Assembly: GCA_964019135.1 (NCBI GenBank)
Contig: OZ025248.1
Location: 30,125,670-30,189,669 of the forward strand
Length of the DNA: 64,000 nt
Source: Arenicola marina
Lineage: Eukaryota > Annelida > Polychaeta > Arenicolidae
Direction: 5' to 3'
Below are positions 11,980 to 24,148 of this stretch, piece by piece. The position numbers and the translations under genes are program-made. The notes below the pieces were generated by a model, which searched no databases, was not told the origin of the DNA, and saw nothing but the letters and a program-made list of their open reading frames with translations. How positions within the stretch are numbered: position 1 is the first letter of the stretch; each line of letters begins with the position of its first letter.

Positions 11980-12056
11980 TAGGCGGGACTCGAACCCATG
12001 ACCGGTTGGTCTCTGCAGCTGAGCTCTCTCAGCAACTGATCCAGAGAGGCAACCTC
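11980..12056 (-). mobile_element. tRNA-derived SINE head, minus strand
   Basis: On the minus strand an A-box-like element (tggatcagttgctgag, complement of 12028-12043) is followed by a B-box (ggttcgagtcc, complement of 11986-11996). The 5' border reads ttgcctctctgg. The tRNA-like stems are imperfect, so this is read as a SINE head. The piece at 41680-41740 starts with the same words and may be the same family. Confidence 0.6.
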
Positions 12057-12846
12057 CACCCACCAACCCGCCCCAACTTTGATCTGTGATATTTGTGATA
12101 TTGGAGGGCAAATGCAGAAGCAATTTGAGACATATCAGAACATTGAATATGTCATTTGTGATTTCTGTGACGGGCGTCATTGTCGGCTTTGTAGGTTCTC
12201 TTGCATTTAAATTTATTCTGTCCATCTCACAGACGTTTAGTATTAACAGTAATAAAGTAGTAAGTAAACCACGGCCACCAACAACCACATGCAGAAATTG
12301 CGAAAATAACACTCACGCATAAACACGCATTCTTATTGCACGCTTTAATTCGATTACTTTCACCTCACGTGTGCTTTACGTTCAACACGCGTTCTGTGGC
12401 ACGGTCATTCCCTCGACCGACCTCCCCTACCCCCACCCTCTCCGCCCCCCCCCCCCGCGGCCGCTGTCACTCCACATTGACCGTCTGGTAATTGGCACGG
12501 TGGCCCATATTGGGCGAGACACGTGTTGTACGTGGTCTGCTCGCCAGGGAGGTCGGGGGGAAGGCCAGCGTGTCTGGGCAGGGGGAGAGCGGGGGCATCC
12601 CCCACACCCTTCACTCGCTCCCCCCCCCCCCCGCCGGCCTCCCGGTCGTGGGCATTGAACCCACCCCTACCCATCCCTACCCACCCCCAGTCCTCGGCAC
12701 CCTTCACCCACCCCCCACCCCCCATCGGGCGAGTACTCTCCCCCAATGTCCCGACCCTGCCAACGCCATCCCCTCCCCCACCCTCGCCCGGTTGCCAACG
12801 CGCACCCCTACCCCCCCAATCTCTAACCCTAACCCTCACTTCTCTC
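12057..12846. other. C-rich non-genic stretch
   Basis: After about 12400 the plus strand becomes strongly C-rich, with C runs near 12447 and 12618. Two telomere-like ctaaccct steps occur at about 12822-12835, too few to call a telomeric array. Proline-rich open frames here are composition artefacts. Confidence 0.5.
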
Positions 12847-13441
12847 ACAACCCCAGGACCGTCCATCCCCGAGCACCCCGACACCCGACCCACATCCCTC
12901 ACAACCCCAGGACCGTCCATCCCCGAGCACCCCGACTCCCGACCCACATCCCTCACAACCCCAGGACCGTCCATCCCCGAGCACCCCGACCCCCGACCCA
13001 CATCCCTCACAACCCCAGGACCGTCCATCCCCGAGCACCCCGACTCCCGACCCACATCCCTTACGACCCCAGGACCGTCCATCCCCGAGCACCCCGATAC
13101 CCGACCCACATCCCTCACAACCCCAGGACCGTCCATCCCCGAGCACCCCCGACTCCCGACCCACATCCCTCACAACCCCAGGACCGTCCATCCCCGAGCA
13201 CCCCGACCCCCGACCCACATCCCTCACAACCCCAGGACCGTCCATCCCCGAGCACCCCCGACTCCCGACCACATCCCTCACAACCCCAGGAGCGTCCATC
13301 CCCGAGCACCCCGACCCCCGACCCACATCCCTCACAACCCCAGGACCGTCCATCCCCGAGCACCCCCGACTCCCGACCCACATCCCTCACAATCCCAGGA
13401 CCGTCCATCCCCGAGCACCCCCGACTCCCGACCCACATCCC
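12847..13441. repeat. 54-bp minisatellite, about 11 units
   Basis: Each unit begins acaaccccaggaccgtccat and ends with cccacatccctc. Units start at 12847, 12901, 12955, 13009, 13063 and so on, with two or three 1-bp length variants later. Because 54 is divisible by three, long open frames persist on both strands until an indel shifts them. I treat these as artefacts, not as a proline-rich gene. Confidence 0.95.
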
Positions 13442-15298
13442 TCATTCCCACAACTCTCTCTCCAGACCCCACCCCTCGAATCTTCTATCCCGTAGGGATC
13501 CCCCAACCCACACAACCCTTTATCCCCCATCTCCCCAACCTTCGTCAGAACCCAGTACCCCCTAACCTCCCCTCCAGCACGGCCCCACCCATCTCCCTAA
13601 CTCTCCCACCCTTTCCCCGTCTCCCCGCCCAGCTCTCCAACCAGCCCTCCGTGACGACCTACTATTGACCCCTATCCCACACCGCTCCCCCCACCCCCCC
13701 TCCGACCGCCCCCCCAACCCCTCCACCACCCCATTATGATTTCTGATAAATCACCGGCCGGACCTCGGGCAGGGCTGGCGGCGTGCTTTGGTTTGCCAGC
13801 CGTGGAGACCATACCACGCCGCGCCCGGCCCTACGGCACGCACCGGTAGGCAGGCAGGGGTGGTGGCGTGCGGGCGGGGGGGGGGGGGGGTAGGGGTGGC
13901 GGCCGGGCGGGCGGGACGGGGTTTGGGGCAGAAAGGTATCGAGGGATACATCACAGTTGAGGCGGGAGTAGGACACTAATCAATAGCTTTTTCCCTGGGG
14001 ACCGGGTGTGCCAAGCGAGAGTTGATATCACAGAGGCCTCCTGCAGCCGGGAGTTGGCTGATTTAAAACTCGGGGCAGGCTCCTCACGCCACCCACATAT
14101 GTATGGAACCTCGGGCCCTCGTCGCTGGTCTCGCTCTCTCCAGATGCCAGTCATTGTATCAATGACGAGAGTATAACATAACATTGCATGGAAGACAATT
14201 ATTAGTTTTACCGTTGTTGATTTGGTTATTAGCATGTAGAATATAGGAAATTCAAGGAGGTAGCCAAATTAGAAGCTGTCGGGCCATTATACTGATGGAC
14301 ACTCCAAGGATGTCGCCAGCGGTGTAATTAAACAAGGACGCGACATGGGTGGTTTATAGTCCGTCGGGAGCGATCCCGTAAGTTACATTACACGGGTCTC
14401 CGACGGCAACGAGTCGGGATTATGCCTGACGGTTCACGCCAGTCGCCAATAAACCAATCACACCTTTATGCTCTAGATATATAAATATGAACCCGCCAAA
14501 TGTCAGTGTATTGCATGTTTTCAACACTAGGGCCTCGGGCTTGTTGTTGCTCTGAAATAAACTTCACATATCCACGGTCGCACACAACTGTACCCATTAT
14601 TGCATGCCGCCCATATAATCAACGTAGCGATAGCCTATCGAGGGTAGGCCTAATACACAATACCCTTGAGTGATCCGCAGTGATATGACACGAAGCTATG
14701 CAGGGCTACTGATCTTATCCTAGGGGGACTCATCTTCGCACCCGGGTGATAACTTCTAATGTGAGAGTCCATTGTCAGTGATTCACGTGTTAATTCACTT
14801 CATGGGGCCAACACCATTTCGGGCTTATCTGATAAAAGGGATGGGCGGTGAGTGACCAGGGTTCACATAAACCACGAGGCTGCACTTTGGCTTTGTGGGG
14901 CAATGAAGACGCCCGCCTTCCCAGGCTCGTCACCACGTACTCCCAACCTGAGGGGTTGGCATTCTATGACTGCTTCGTGTCTCTGTTTTTGCTCCTGGTG
15001 TTGTAATAATGTCATATTAGCCGTGTCAAGGGAGATTTGTTCTAGGTGCTACGCGTCTGGAATCGAAGAAGGAATAAGTCTGCTGACCGGATGTTAGTAC
15101 AATAAGGCCCTAGGAAGAGGCAACACGTGGGATATCAAATTATTGATAAATTGTCTTGGATATTCATGACATCAGCAAACTCACTTGACGAATTTCATTT
15201 ATCCTTATCCTTGTCTTATCCGTTATCCTTCAATATGTATACTGCATTGATATTGAGAGATCCCGACTGGTTCAGCAAGATTGGTTCATCACAGTTCA
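13442..15298. other. Non-genic stretch, C-rich then mixed
   Basis: Up to about 13735 the sequence stays pyrimidine-rich and low complexity. A G run lies at about 13877-13890. From 13980 on the DNA is ordinary and unique, with no gene or repeat recognised. Confidence 0.5.
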
Positions 15299-15752
15299 GT
15301 GCACTGGGAGACGCGGCAGAGGGTACTGGGAGACGCGACAGAGGGCACTGGGCGACGCGGCAGGGGGCACTGGGCGACGCGACAGAGGGCACTGGGCGAC
15401 GCGGCAGAGGGCACTGGGAGACGCGACAGAGGGCACTGGGCAACGCGACAGAGGGCACTGGGTGACGCGGCAGGGGGCACTGGGCGACGCGACAGAGGGC
15501 ACTGGGCGACGCGGCAGAGGGCACTGGGAGACGCGGCAGAGGGCACTGGGCGACGCGACAGAGGGCACTGGGCGACGCGGCAGAGGGCACTGGGCGACGC
15601 GACAGAAGGCACTGGGCGACGCGGCAGGGGGCACTGGGCGACGCGGCAGGGGGCACTGGGAGACGCGACAGAGGGCACTGGGCAACGCGACAGAGGGCAC
15701 TGGGTGACGCGGCAGGGGGCACTGGAAGACGCGGCAGAGGGCACTGGGTGAC
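15299..15752. repeat. 22-bp minisatellite, about 20 units
   Basis: Units of 22 bp are built on gcactgggcgacgcgacaga and variants (gag/gcg/gtg, gaca/ggca). They are nearly identical across the array, suggesting recent amplification. Three units make 66 bp, so all frames stay open in long runs. The Arg/Gly- or Pro/Ser-rich frames are artefacts. Confidence 0.95.
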
Positions 15753-16379
15753 CCAAGTGCAATGCCCAGCGTTAGCTACGAAGGTCCAGGTTGATCGATG
15801 CATGCCGGGAACGCTTTGTTTCCGTCACAAGAGGGGGTGAGGTTTTGCCATCGTTAACATCGACCCAATCCCTGTGATGTACTTCGCCAACATCAACAAG
15901 TCAAGCTAACCAAGCTAATTATATCCTGTTTATGTGTGTGTGTGTGGCGCGGACTGTGGCGCCATCAAATCATGAGCACGCACCTTAAATGCGGTTAACT
16001 GACTGGTGAAATAATTATAATGGTTGAGATATTTCATGCTGCATACATAATATGTCCAAACATTACAATATTTACATCAGCGAAACGGGTCATTTTTTAC
16101 GGCCCACATATTTGCTATGGGCATCAGTAAATAACGCGCTCGATATGTTGAGTGATTCTGTCAGCGGGGGAAGTGTTTGACATACAGACCATTCATCAAT
16201 TACCTGTCAGTGATCAATGCGATAAGCAAAACAGCTGGCAGTTTTTGTTCAGCCACCTGATGCCACGGTAAATGTTTAAACAAACACGGCTCCTTTTGAT
16301 GTAAACTAAAACTGCAATGTATGCGACAGGGGGATGGGCCTCTGTTTCACATCGTAACATGGGGGAAGAACGATGGATT
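15753..16379. other. Non-genic stretch, nothing recognised
   Basis: Unique DNA with a short GT run near 15934. No coding, RNA or repeat signal was recognised. Confidence 0.5.
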
Positions 16380-16496
16380 GGGAGGGGAGTTGGAGGGGAG
16401 GGGCAGGGAGTGGGAGGGGAGTGGGAGGGGAGAGGGAGGGAGTGGGAAGGGAATGGGAGGTGAGAGGGAAGGGCGGGGGGAGGGGGGAGGGGGGCG
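16380..16496 (+). repeat. G-rich low-complexity tract
   Basis: Irregular tggagggga/gtgggagggg steps, almost all purine on the plus strand, with several G4-forming G tracts. It is non-coding. Confidence 0.8.
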
Positions 16497-17007
16497 TTAT
16501 CCCTTGGGCTTACCCATCCTGATTCGCTCAGTGCTGCGAGATTTTCATTTTAATCAGGAAGTTGTTTTGTCGCGCTGTGCCTAGATACCCCGGATCCAGC
16601 GGACCCCAGTGAACCACGCCGTCTCTCCTGACCTACCCCCCCCCCCCACCCCCTCCCCGACTACTTGTCACTTCAGTCTTGGTTATAAGCTCACGAAACC
16701 GGTGATTGAGTCCAAAGAGAGATGGCAGCCTCCGGTGACCACTCTTGCCATGGCCCACGCCACCCGACCCCACGGGTTCCATCCCACATATACAATATAG
16801 ACTGACATATATAGAGAGAGATATAGACACACATAGAGATGGCGACCAGCTGTTGCTGGTGCCGGTCTAATGGCCGTGGCGCCTCTCGTGAATCACATGA
16901 GGATGCGCCCGAGTGTCTTTAAAGAGATCCCCTCCGCAGCCTCTCGTCGGCGGCGTGGGAGGCGGCCACGTGCTCGGCTACCAATTGTCTGGGTTACGAG
17001 ACCCGGC
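16497..17007. other. Non-genic stretch, nothing recognised
   Basis: Mixed DNA with a C run at about 16637-16646 and a short tatagagagaga patch near 16810. No gene was recognised. Confidence 0.5.
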
Positions 17008-17300
17008 CCTCCCGCCTCGACACCCTCCTCCACCCCGCCTCCAACCCGCCTCCACTCCCTCCCGCCTCCACCCCCGCCTCCACCCCGTCTCTACTCCCTC
17101 CTCCTGCTCCCCATCCCAATCCACCCCCTCTTCCTCCACCCCCTCCTCCTTCTCCTCATCCCAATCCACCCCCTCCCGCTCCACTCCCTCCCGCTTCCAC
17201 CCCCTCCCGCTCCAGCTTCATCACCCTTCTCCTTCACCCCCTCCTCCTCCTCCACCCCCTCCTCCTCCTCCACCCCCTCCTCCTCCTTCACCCCACCTCC
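17008..17300 (+). repeat. Pyrimidine-rich CTC/CCT tract
   Basis: The plus strand is nearly all C and T, with imperfect repeats of caccccctcctcctcctcc and cgcctccacccc. It encodes only Pro/Ser/Leu-rich frames by composition. Confidence 0.85.
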
Positions 17301-18910
17301 GCTATACAAGTTGGTGAGGTGAGGTGAAGTGTCCCTGGGTGTTGATCGGGATTGAGAATCATTTCTCAAAGCCGCCGGGAGACTTGGGGCGAGATGTACA
17401 GTGATGCATGGGGATAAACCACCATCCTGAGAGAGCCCACCCGTGACTCGTGTGAACGGCCAGGTGGCCATATAGATGGGCAACTCAGGAAGTCTCGGGA
17501 GGGGAGGGGGCAGCGTGCGTAGAGAAGGGGGATGGGCATTCATTTTTCTCGAAGGTATCCTTTGCCACCCACCTTGGTATTAGAGAAGTTAAAGCTCACC
17601 GTCCCTTCGCAACCCCCGCCCTCTCCTTTTACCTGCCTTCGCAGTCACTTTATTGAAAAATAAAAACAAACCATTTCCATAACTGGAACAGTTGGGGGGA
17701 GGGTTAGAGACTGGGCGGGGGGGGGGGGGTGTCTTTTTTAAACAGTCTTTCACGAGGAGCACATTTGCAGCACCTCCCCCATCCGCACAACCTTCCGTGC
17801 GGTATTTTTCAGAGTATTCAGTGCGGGATTGTATATCGCATATACGTAATCATTATGTAAAGAGAATCGTTATTTAGGAAGCTCTAATTGTACCGTTTAT
17901 TTAATCGTTTATGTTTGTATAATAGCGTTTGCTGAGGCAGGTCCGCATGAAGACTTCAAGCGGAACTAGGGGACCGCACAATACAGATCTCGTCGCGTTC
18001 TCGTCGAGGTCTCGTTACACAAGGCGAGATTTCGTTCACCGCTTGTCACGTCGGCCTCTTATGATCAGTGATACGTACAGAGTCACGTGATGTTAGGTTA
18101 TATATTGAATCGCTTCGCTGTGACCTTTGTCAGTGTAATACCTTTTCGTTGTGACCTTTGTCAGCACTTACACAATCCATAAGTTCACCCAGGTTGTGTA
18201 GGATGATTGACCTGAATTAACCCATAATTAGACATTTTTTAAAGGCTGCGGTGCGTCATACACCTTATTCTTTGTCTTTAATCTTAAAACGCTCTCTTGT
18301 TTCTGCGCCCTTTGTGGGTGATTAAATACATGTCACGTCTGTTTATTCTTGTTTTGTGCCCAAAATCATGCTCTCTGTGTAAATCCCCTCGGGGTTCGCT
18401 AGTACCCTGTCGTGTCGCGTGCTTGTCTAACGTAACATCGTCCTAATAAAACTCAAAGGCACGAGCCGACGATATGTTACACTGAGGGATGGTGGGTGGG
18501 TGGGTGGTGGGGGTTGGGAGGCGGAGGGCAACAAAGAATGAATGATAAAACAACCGGGGTAGTGGAAAAGGGGTGGGGTGGGGTGGGGTGGCGCACATGC
18601 AATTAGTAAATGATCAACAACAGGGGTGGCGGAGGGGGGGGGGGTGAAAGAGAGACTGTTAAAAGAACCCATCAAGAACCCACGCTTGAACACATCTACT
18701 GTTCCCTCGCTTGCCCCCCCCCCCCCGCCCCCCCCCTACCCGATGATTTGGCTAAACGGGGTAGGTGGGTGAAGTGGGGAGTGGGTGGCATGGGTGATAC
18801 CCCCGGCCCTTGGCTCTTTTTTGATCAAGTAAAAGGGCGCACCAGGTGTACTTTCATTGGTAGGACCTCAGTATCGAGTGCGCTGGCACAATATCACATG
18901 CTGCCAAATG
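17301..18910. other. Non-genic stretch, nothing recognised
   Basis: Unique DNA with G or C runs near 17716, 18636 and 18714-18735. A short direct repeat, tgtgacctttgtcag, occurs at about 18119 and 18150. No gene was recognised. Confidence 0.5.
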
Positions 18911-19033
18911 CTTCTTCGCAAAGAGTAGGGGGTTACCCCCGGGGACATGGCTCCAATCTCCCTTCCTTCTCCCATTGACGCGACATGACCAATCATGGTT
19001 AGAGCGTCCTGAATATACAATAATCCAACCAAC
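18911..19033 (+). mobile_element. 3' part of a tRNA-derived SINE, plus strand
   Basis: This block matches the complement of about 23890-24005 over its length: cttcttcgc-aagagtag, a cccgggg stretch, ccattgacgcga and finally cctgaatatacaa followed by an ACCAACC-type tail. It lacks the tRNA-like head. It overlaps the left edge of the duplicated Y block. Confidence 0.65.
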
Positions 19034-20022
19034 TGGATGCCAAATCCACACTTGTCATGTTGTCGTAATGACAAAGCTTATATCGTGTCTTTGCTTTCTG
19101 GTGTTTACATGATATCACCCTCATATTGCACATATTCATATTATATTATATTCGCACCATGTCATATTATATCAGGCGATGTCGGTGGGGGTCGGGTGAT
19201 AATGGGGGATGGGGGATCGGGTGATAATGAGGATGGGGGATCGGGTGATAATGGGGGATTGGGGGGTCGGGTGATAATGGGGGATGGGGGATCGGGTGAT
19301 AATGGGGGATGGGGGTTTCGGGTGATAATGGGGGATGGGGTTTCGGGTGATAATGGGGGATGGGGGATCGGGTGATAATGAGGGATGAGGGGTTCGGGTG
19401 ATAATGAGGGTTGGGGGGATCGGGTGATAATGGGCGATGGTATCGGGTGATGTCAGTGGAGGTCGGGTGATAATGAGGGCTGGAGTTCGTTGGGGTCGGG
19501 TGATGTCGGTGGGGGCCGGTGATAATGAGGGCTGGAGTCCGTTGGGGTCGGGTGATGTCGGTGGGGGGCCGGTGATAATGAGGGATGGTGTCGGGTGATG
19601 TCGGTGGGGGTCGGGTGATGTCAGTGGGGGGCCGGTGATAATGAGGGATGGTGGCAGGTGATGTCCGTGGGGGTCGGCTGATGTCGGTGGGGGTCGGGTG
19701 ATAATAGTACCATGGGGATGCCAGTCGTTTCGTGGGTTGTTACTGTGGCTGCTTGAGGACTGAGTAAGGAGGGAGAGGAGTGGGAGGGTAGGGCACAACT
19801 GCCAGGGTGAACAGAGCTACCAATACGTTAGTCACTCCACCATCATGTGGCATATGTTTTCGAGGTCACGCCCATGCGCCGCCACAAAAAAAACCACCTC
19901 CTTTTTCGTGTCTGTCACCCCCGCAGCAGAAGTTTTACCATGGCTCTGTCTAGCCCTCTGTTCTTCTTTCCAACCCAATCGACCCTGCGGTAACCTAACA
20001 ACCCTTGCAAACCTTCACAGCG
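19001..20022. repeat. Duplicated block Y, copy A
   Basis: The block is repeated at 22207-23036. Shared landmarks in the same order are cctgaatatacaa, ccaactggatg, gtaatgacaaagcttatat, catattgcacatat, a ggtgataatggggga array, gtttcgtgggttgttactgt and ccctctgttcttctttcc. Copy A is about 190 bp longer because its internal array has more units. No coding capacity and no clear terminal inverted repeats were found. Confidence 0.85.
19187..19712 (+). repeat. Minisatellite inside block Y copy A
   Basis: Units of 26-27 bp built on gggtgataatgggggatggg (19190-19440) pass into longer ~50-bp units joining gggtgatgtcggtggggg and ggtgataatgagggctgg (19441-19712). The open minus-strand frame rich in Pro, Ser and Ile-Thr-Arg is an artefact of the repeat. 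Confidence 0.9.
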
Positions 20023-21841
20023 GCCACGTGTCCGACACCAGCGACGGCCACTCCAGACGGATAACCCCCACCACGCCCTCCTACGCACACCCTGACCCTC
20101 TCCCCAGAGCCCAAGACGCACATAGGAGTCTTCGCTCCTCTCAAATTGCCCTTCCACCCCCGGGCCCCGACCGCCCACTCTGCTTCTCTCTCACCTTTCC
20201 ACCCGCTGCTCCTCCCTCTATCCCCAGACCCTGGGTCGCCTTGGGATGTAATCAGAGAACATGTTTCTTGCCAGCGAGCAAAAATGAATGACTTCGCCTC
20301 CAGGCTGGTTACAACCTAATATGGCGGCTTGGTCAGGTCAGGTGCCACTCGCCAGGTGGCGACACTTGCTCCCACACCTAATGCTGACCGACTCCCCCAC
20401 CCCTCCCCACCACCATCCCGGCCACCCTCCACCCGCCCTCCGGTACGCGGCCCATCTACGCATCATGGACTTAACTGCTTAGGGGAAAACACGATCCACG
20501 ATCGCTTTCCTTGCAATTTGGCGCCTTATTCGGCTCGCCTTGTCGTCTGCTTCTGTCATCAGTGAATGACGTCACGGCAGGCGCGTTGTCAACCCCGTTG
20601 TCAACCACGGTCATCCTGGTTCCTGGAAGGCCCTACGGAAGTAAGCTTCTCCGTGATGTAAGTGGAAGAAACCTACTAAGTTATATCAACACTCCCGTAC
20701 ACCCAACCCCGCTCTTCACTCCAACCACAACTGTCCCGGCCCCCAACCCATTTCTCCCGCACCCACCCTCCGCTCAACTGGCACTAGTTCCGGTCCATGT
20801 TGTCTCGCCCCGGTCGTCCGCCAGGCACCGCCACCCCGCTGCCCACTGCTCGCGGCGGTTAGAAATACGACCAAGCCTAAGCTCTTAACGCCATCCTGGC
20901 CTGCTGTTTGTATTTACTCCCAATCCACCCCAGACCGTTCACACCTGCGACGGAGAGGCGAGATTTATCGCAGGTATCGCGAAGCCCATTTCTCGGCCAT
21001 TTCTCGGGGAGCTTCCCACTTTGCGCCGATGAATCCCCAAATAGAACGTGTATTTCGGGATTGGACTTGTCCTCGATGGGGCTGGGGGTGGGGGGGGGGG
21101 GGATAGAGGGGAGGGGGGGTTCGGTGGCGCGGCTGGGGGTGGTGAAGACGGGTAAGGGGTGAGGGGAGGGGGTGGGAGTGAAGGCTGGTGTCCTGTCGTA
21201 TGGGTACCGGGTGGCCAGGGCAACAGCCCGAGAGACGGCAGGGGTAGAAAGAAACATGAGGTAACGAGATGTCGTCTAAAACCATACATTTCCCATGTGT
21301 GGTCAAGAAGTAATGTTGCTTTTTCCAATGCTCTTTCCTCTGGAACGCTGTATGATTTGAAGGAGTGTAATTTAATGGGTCCGTGTAATTAGATGTCCCT
21401 ATTGTAATTGTGGTTTGTGTCATGGATTTGTCCATTCAATACATAAATACATAGATAACACTGGGGCTGCCGCTACGCATCCAAATGCCAGTACATGTAT
21501 CTCGTCTTGCCGATTAAGGCGCTCACCTATTCCGGGCGTCAGTTATATTGTCCCCTGGAATGAAAGCCAGATGGGACAATAAAATGTAGAGCAAAACGGA
21601 GCCGAACGGCATAGCGTGGAAACTACATGATCACCCGAACCCACCCACGACAACTCTGCCTCGAAACAAATATTTGCTTGACGTCTAAATACGTCCCGCA
21701 AACTGCTGTCGGCAGTGACACCTACAACACCATCTTACGTTACATACCAGCGACGGAATGCACCACGAACGCGGTTAAAGTATTGCCCACTTGTAATGGT
21801 GTAACTGCAATTCGGTACGTCAAATGCAAACTTGTAAACAG
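20023..21841. other. Non-genic stretch, nothing recognised
   Basis: C-rich up to about 20870, then mixed, with a G-rich patch at 21070-21170. The last bases before 21842 (atgcaaacttgtaaacag) resemble the end of block Y, hinting at an older Y copy on the left of X1. No gene was recognised. Confidence 0.45.
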
Positions 21842-22206
21842 GTATTCACATGCGGACCAAGTCGTGATGTCATGGCGTGATAACTGCAAGGCAGGATTGA
21901 GGCAATCAACACGCGATACACCATAGAGGTGGCGTACGAAGTCGTGACGTCATGAGGGGATAACTGCAAGGCATGATCGAGACACATGCTACACAAGACT
22001 TGAGACACCACAGATCTAGCAGATCCAGTCGTGACGTCACTTACAACAGTTTCGTATTGCTTTCACGTGCGCAGAACCGCAAAATGTAGACACATACTGT
22101 GAGATTTGCGACTTAAACATTACTTTTGTCTTGCTATCTTCTTGCTATAACAGATACATGGCGTATGAACGACAGAGGATATATACTTACACATACATGT
22201 ACAGAC
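21842..22206. repeat. Duplicated block X, copy 1 (~85-bp minisatellite plus tail)
   Basis: It starts gtattcacatgcggacca and contains about 2.5 units of an ~85-bp repeat with the core ccagtcgtgacgtca and gataactgcaaggcatgatc. An AT-rich tail follows, running to acatacatgtacagac. The same arrangement occurs at 23037-23437. Two exact TGACGTCA palindromes lie in it (21945, 22032). Confidence 0.8.
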
Positions 22207-23036
22207 CGAACTTGGTTAAAGACTCCTGAATATACAACCAACTAACCAACTGGATGTCAAATGCATACTTTCTTGCCGTCGTAATGACAAAGCTTATATC
22301 ATGACTCTGCGTTCTGGTATTTACCTGATATCACCCTCATATTGCACATATGCATATTATATTATATTCGCACCATGTCATATTATATCTGACGATGTCG
22401 GTGGTAGTCGGGTGATAATGGGGGATGGGGGATCGGGTGATAATGGGGGATGGGGGATCGGGTGATAATGGGGGGTGGGGATCGGGTGATAATGGGGGAT
22501 GGAGTCGGATCATGTCGGTGGGGGTCGGATGATAATTCGGATGGGGTCGGATGATAATTTGGATGGTGTCGGTGAATGTCGGTGGGAGTCGGGTGATAAT
22601 TGGGGAATAGGTCGGGTGTTGTCCGTTGGGGTCGGGTGATAATGAGGTATGGTGTCGGGTGATGTCGGTGGGGGTCGGGTGATAATGAGGGATGATGTCG
22701 GGTGATGTCGGGGGGGGTCGGGTGATAATAGTACCATGGGGATGCGAGTCGTTTCGTGGGTTGTTACTGTGGCGGATGGAGGACTGAGTAAGGAGGGAGA
22801 GGAGTGGGAGGGTAGGGCACACGTGCCAGGGTGAACAGAGCTACCAATACGTTAGTCACTCCACCATCATGTCGCATATGTTTTCGAGGTCACCCCCGTG
22901 CGCAGCCACCTCCCTTTTCGTGTCTGTCACCCCCGCAGCAGGAGTTTTACCATGGCTCTGTCTAGCCCTCTGTTCTTCTTTCCAACCCAATCGGCCCTGC
23001 GGTAGTAACCTAACAACCCTTGCAAACCTCCACAGC
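22207..23036. repeat. Duplicated block Y, copy B
   Basis: Second copy of the block seen at 19001-20022, with a shorter internal gggtgataatgggggatggg array (about 22395-22735). It sits between X copies 1 and 2. Its left edge keeps the SINE tail words cctgaatatacaaccaac. Confidence 0.85.
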
Positions 23037-23437
23037 GTATTCACATGCGGACCAATTCGTGACGTCATGACGTGATAACTGCAAGGCATGATCGAGGCAA
23101 TCACCACGTGATACCCCATACAGGTGGCGGATCCAGTCGTGACGTCACGAAGGGATAACTGCAGGCGTAATCGATGCAATCATGACGTGATACACCATAG
23201 AGGTGGGGGATCCAGTCGTGACGTCACGAAGGGATAACTGCAAGGCATCATCGAGGCACATGCTACTCACCACGTGAAACAGAATAGTGCTAGCAGATCC
23301 AGTCGTAACGTCATTTACATTCCAGTTTCGCATTGCTTTCATGAGATTCGCGATTTAAAAAGTAGTTTTGTCTTGCTACAATAGATACATAATATATGAA
23401 GGATAAAGGATATATACTTATACATACACGTACAGAC
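23037..23437. repeat. Duplicated block X, copy 2
   Basis: It begins with the same gtattcacatgcggacca as copy 1 and ends at acatacacgtacagac. It contains about 3.5 units of the ~85-bp repeat. Exact TGACGTCA sites fall at 23060, 23140 and 23219, with a one-base variant near 23305. Confidence 0.8.
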
Positions 23438-23889
23438 GGCTGCTGCAGTCACCCATGATAACCCCAAGCGCCGGGCCGTTATCGGTATAAGTGACTTATT
23501 CTGGTCAAAGGCACCAGGCTCGATAACAAAAAGTCTCCCATGAAATTGTCCCATAGTGGAGCTAGCAGACACTGTGACAAATTGATGTCTCCCAGGGACC
23601 GGGCTTCCCAACGTACCAGACCCGCTGTTGGGACCCTCGCGATGGCCGAGCTGTGTGGGTACACATTGGCCTTGTCACGTGTTCTTCGACTGGTAATGTG
23701 ACATGGTGACTAGTCCCGCGAGTTCCACTAACTAAACCGACCTATATGTTAAGGCAACTGTGGAAGTATAGGGCGTTGATAAGTGGGTTGATCGAGATGT
23801 TGGGTGTGATTTTAGTGTAGCTGTATAGAGTGCGATCGGGGTAGGATGGGGGTTGAGGGGGTGGAACTGTTTAGTGGACATTGATGATG
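23438..23889. other. Non-genic stretch, nothing recognised
   Basis: Unique DNA between block X and the SINE. No gene or repeat was recognised. Confidence 0.5.
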
Positions 23890-24148
23890 GTTGGTTGTTT
23901 GTATATTCAGGATGTTTTAAACAATTCTGGTTAAATCGCGTCAATGGAAGAAATGAAGGGAAGAACGGAGCCTTGTCCCCGGAGGTAAGTCTCTACTCTT
24001 GGCGAAGAACGACCAGGATCTTTATCCTGGCACCACACAGACATGGCCACAGCGGGGCTCGAACCATCGATCCACGCGCCGTTAGGCTCTCAGGTGACCA
24101 GAGCGCTCATGGCGAGCGTTCTAACGTACTGAGCTATCGGGGCGGACA
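23890..24148 (-). mobile_element. tRNA-derived SINE, near full length, minus strand
   Basis: Read on the minus strand: a tRNA-like head with an A-box (tagctcagtacgttag, complement of 24121-24136) and a B-box (ggttcgagccc, complement of 24055-24065). A body follows with a small hairpin (ccaggat/atcctgg) and the cttcgcc-aagagtag block, ending in ctgaatatacaaacaacc. Length is about 260 bp. The 3' part is found in plus orientation at 18911-19033, which supports a mobile family. Confidence 0.7.

Noticed and set aside
12822-12835. Interstitial telomere repeat
   Set aside because: Only about two imperfect ctaaccct steps within C-rich low-complexity DNA.
12492-13668. Proline-rich open frames of 250-380 codons on both strands
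   Set aside because: They arise from the 54-bp tandem repeat and C-rich flanks, and no signal or domain is present.
15216-15803. Repetitive open frames over the 22-bp array
   Set aside because: All frames stay open because of the repeat; there is no independent coding evidence.
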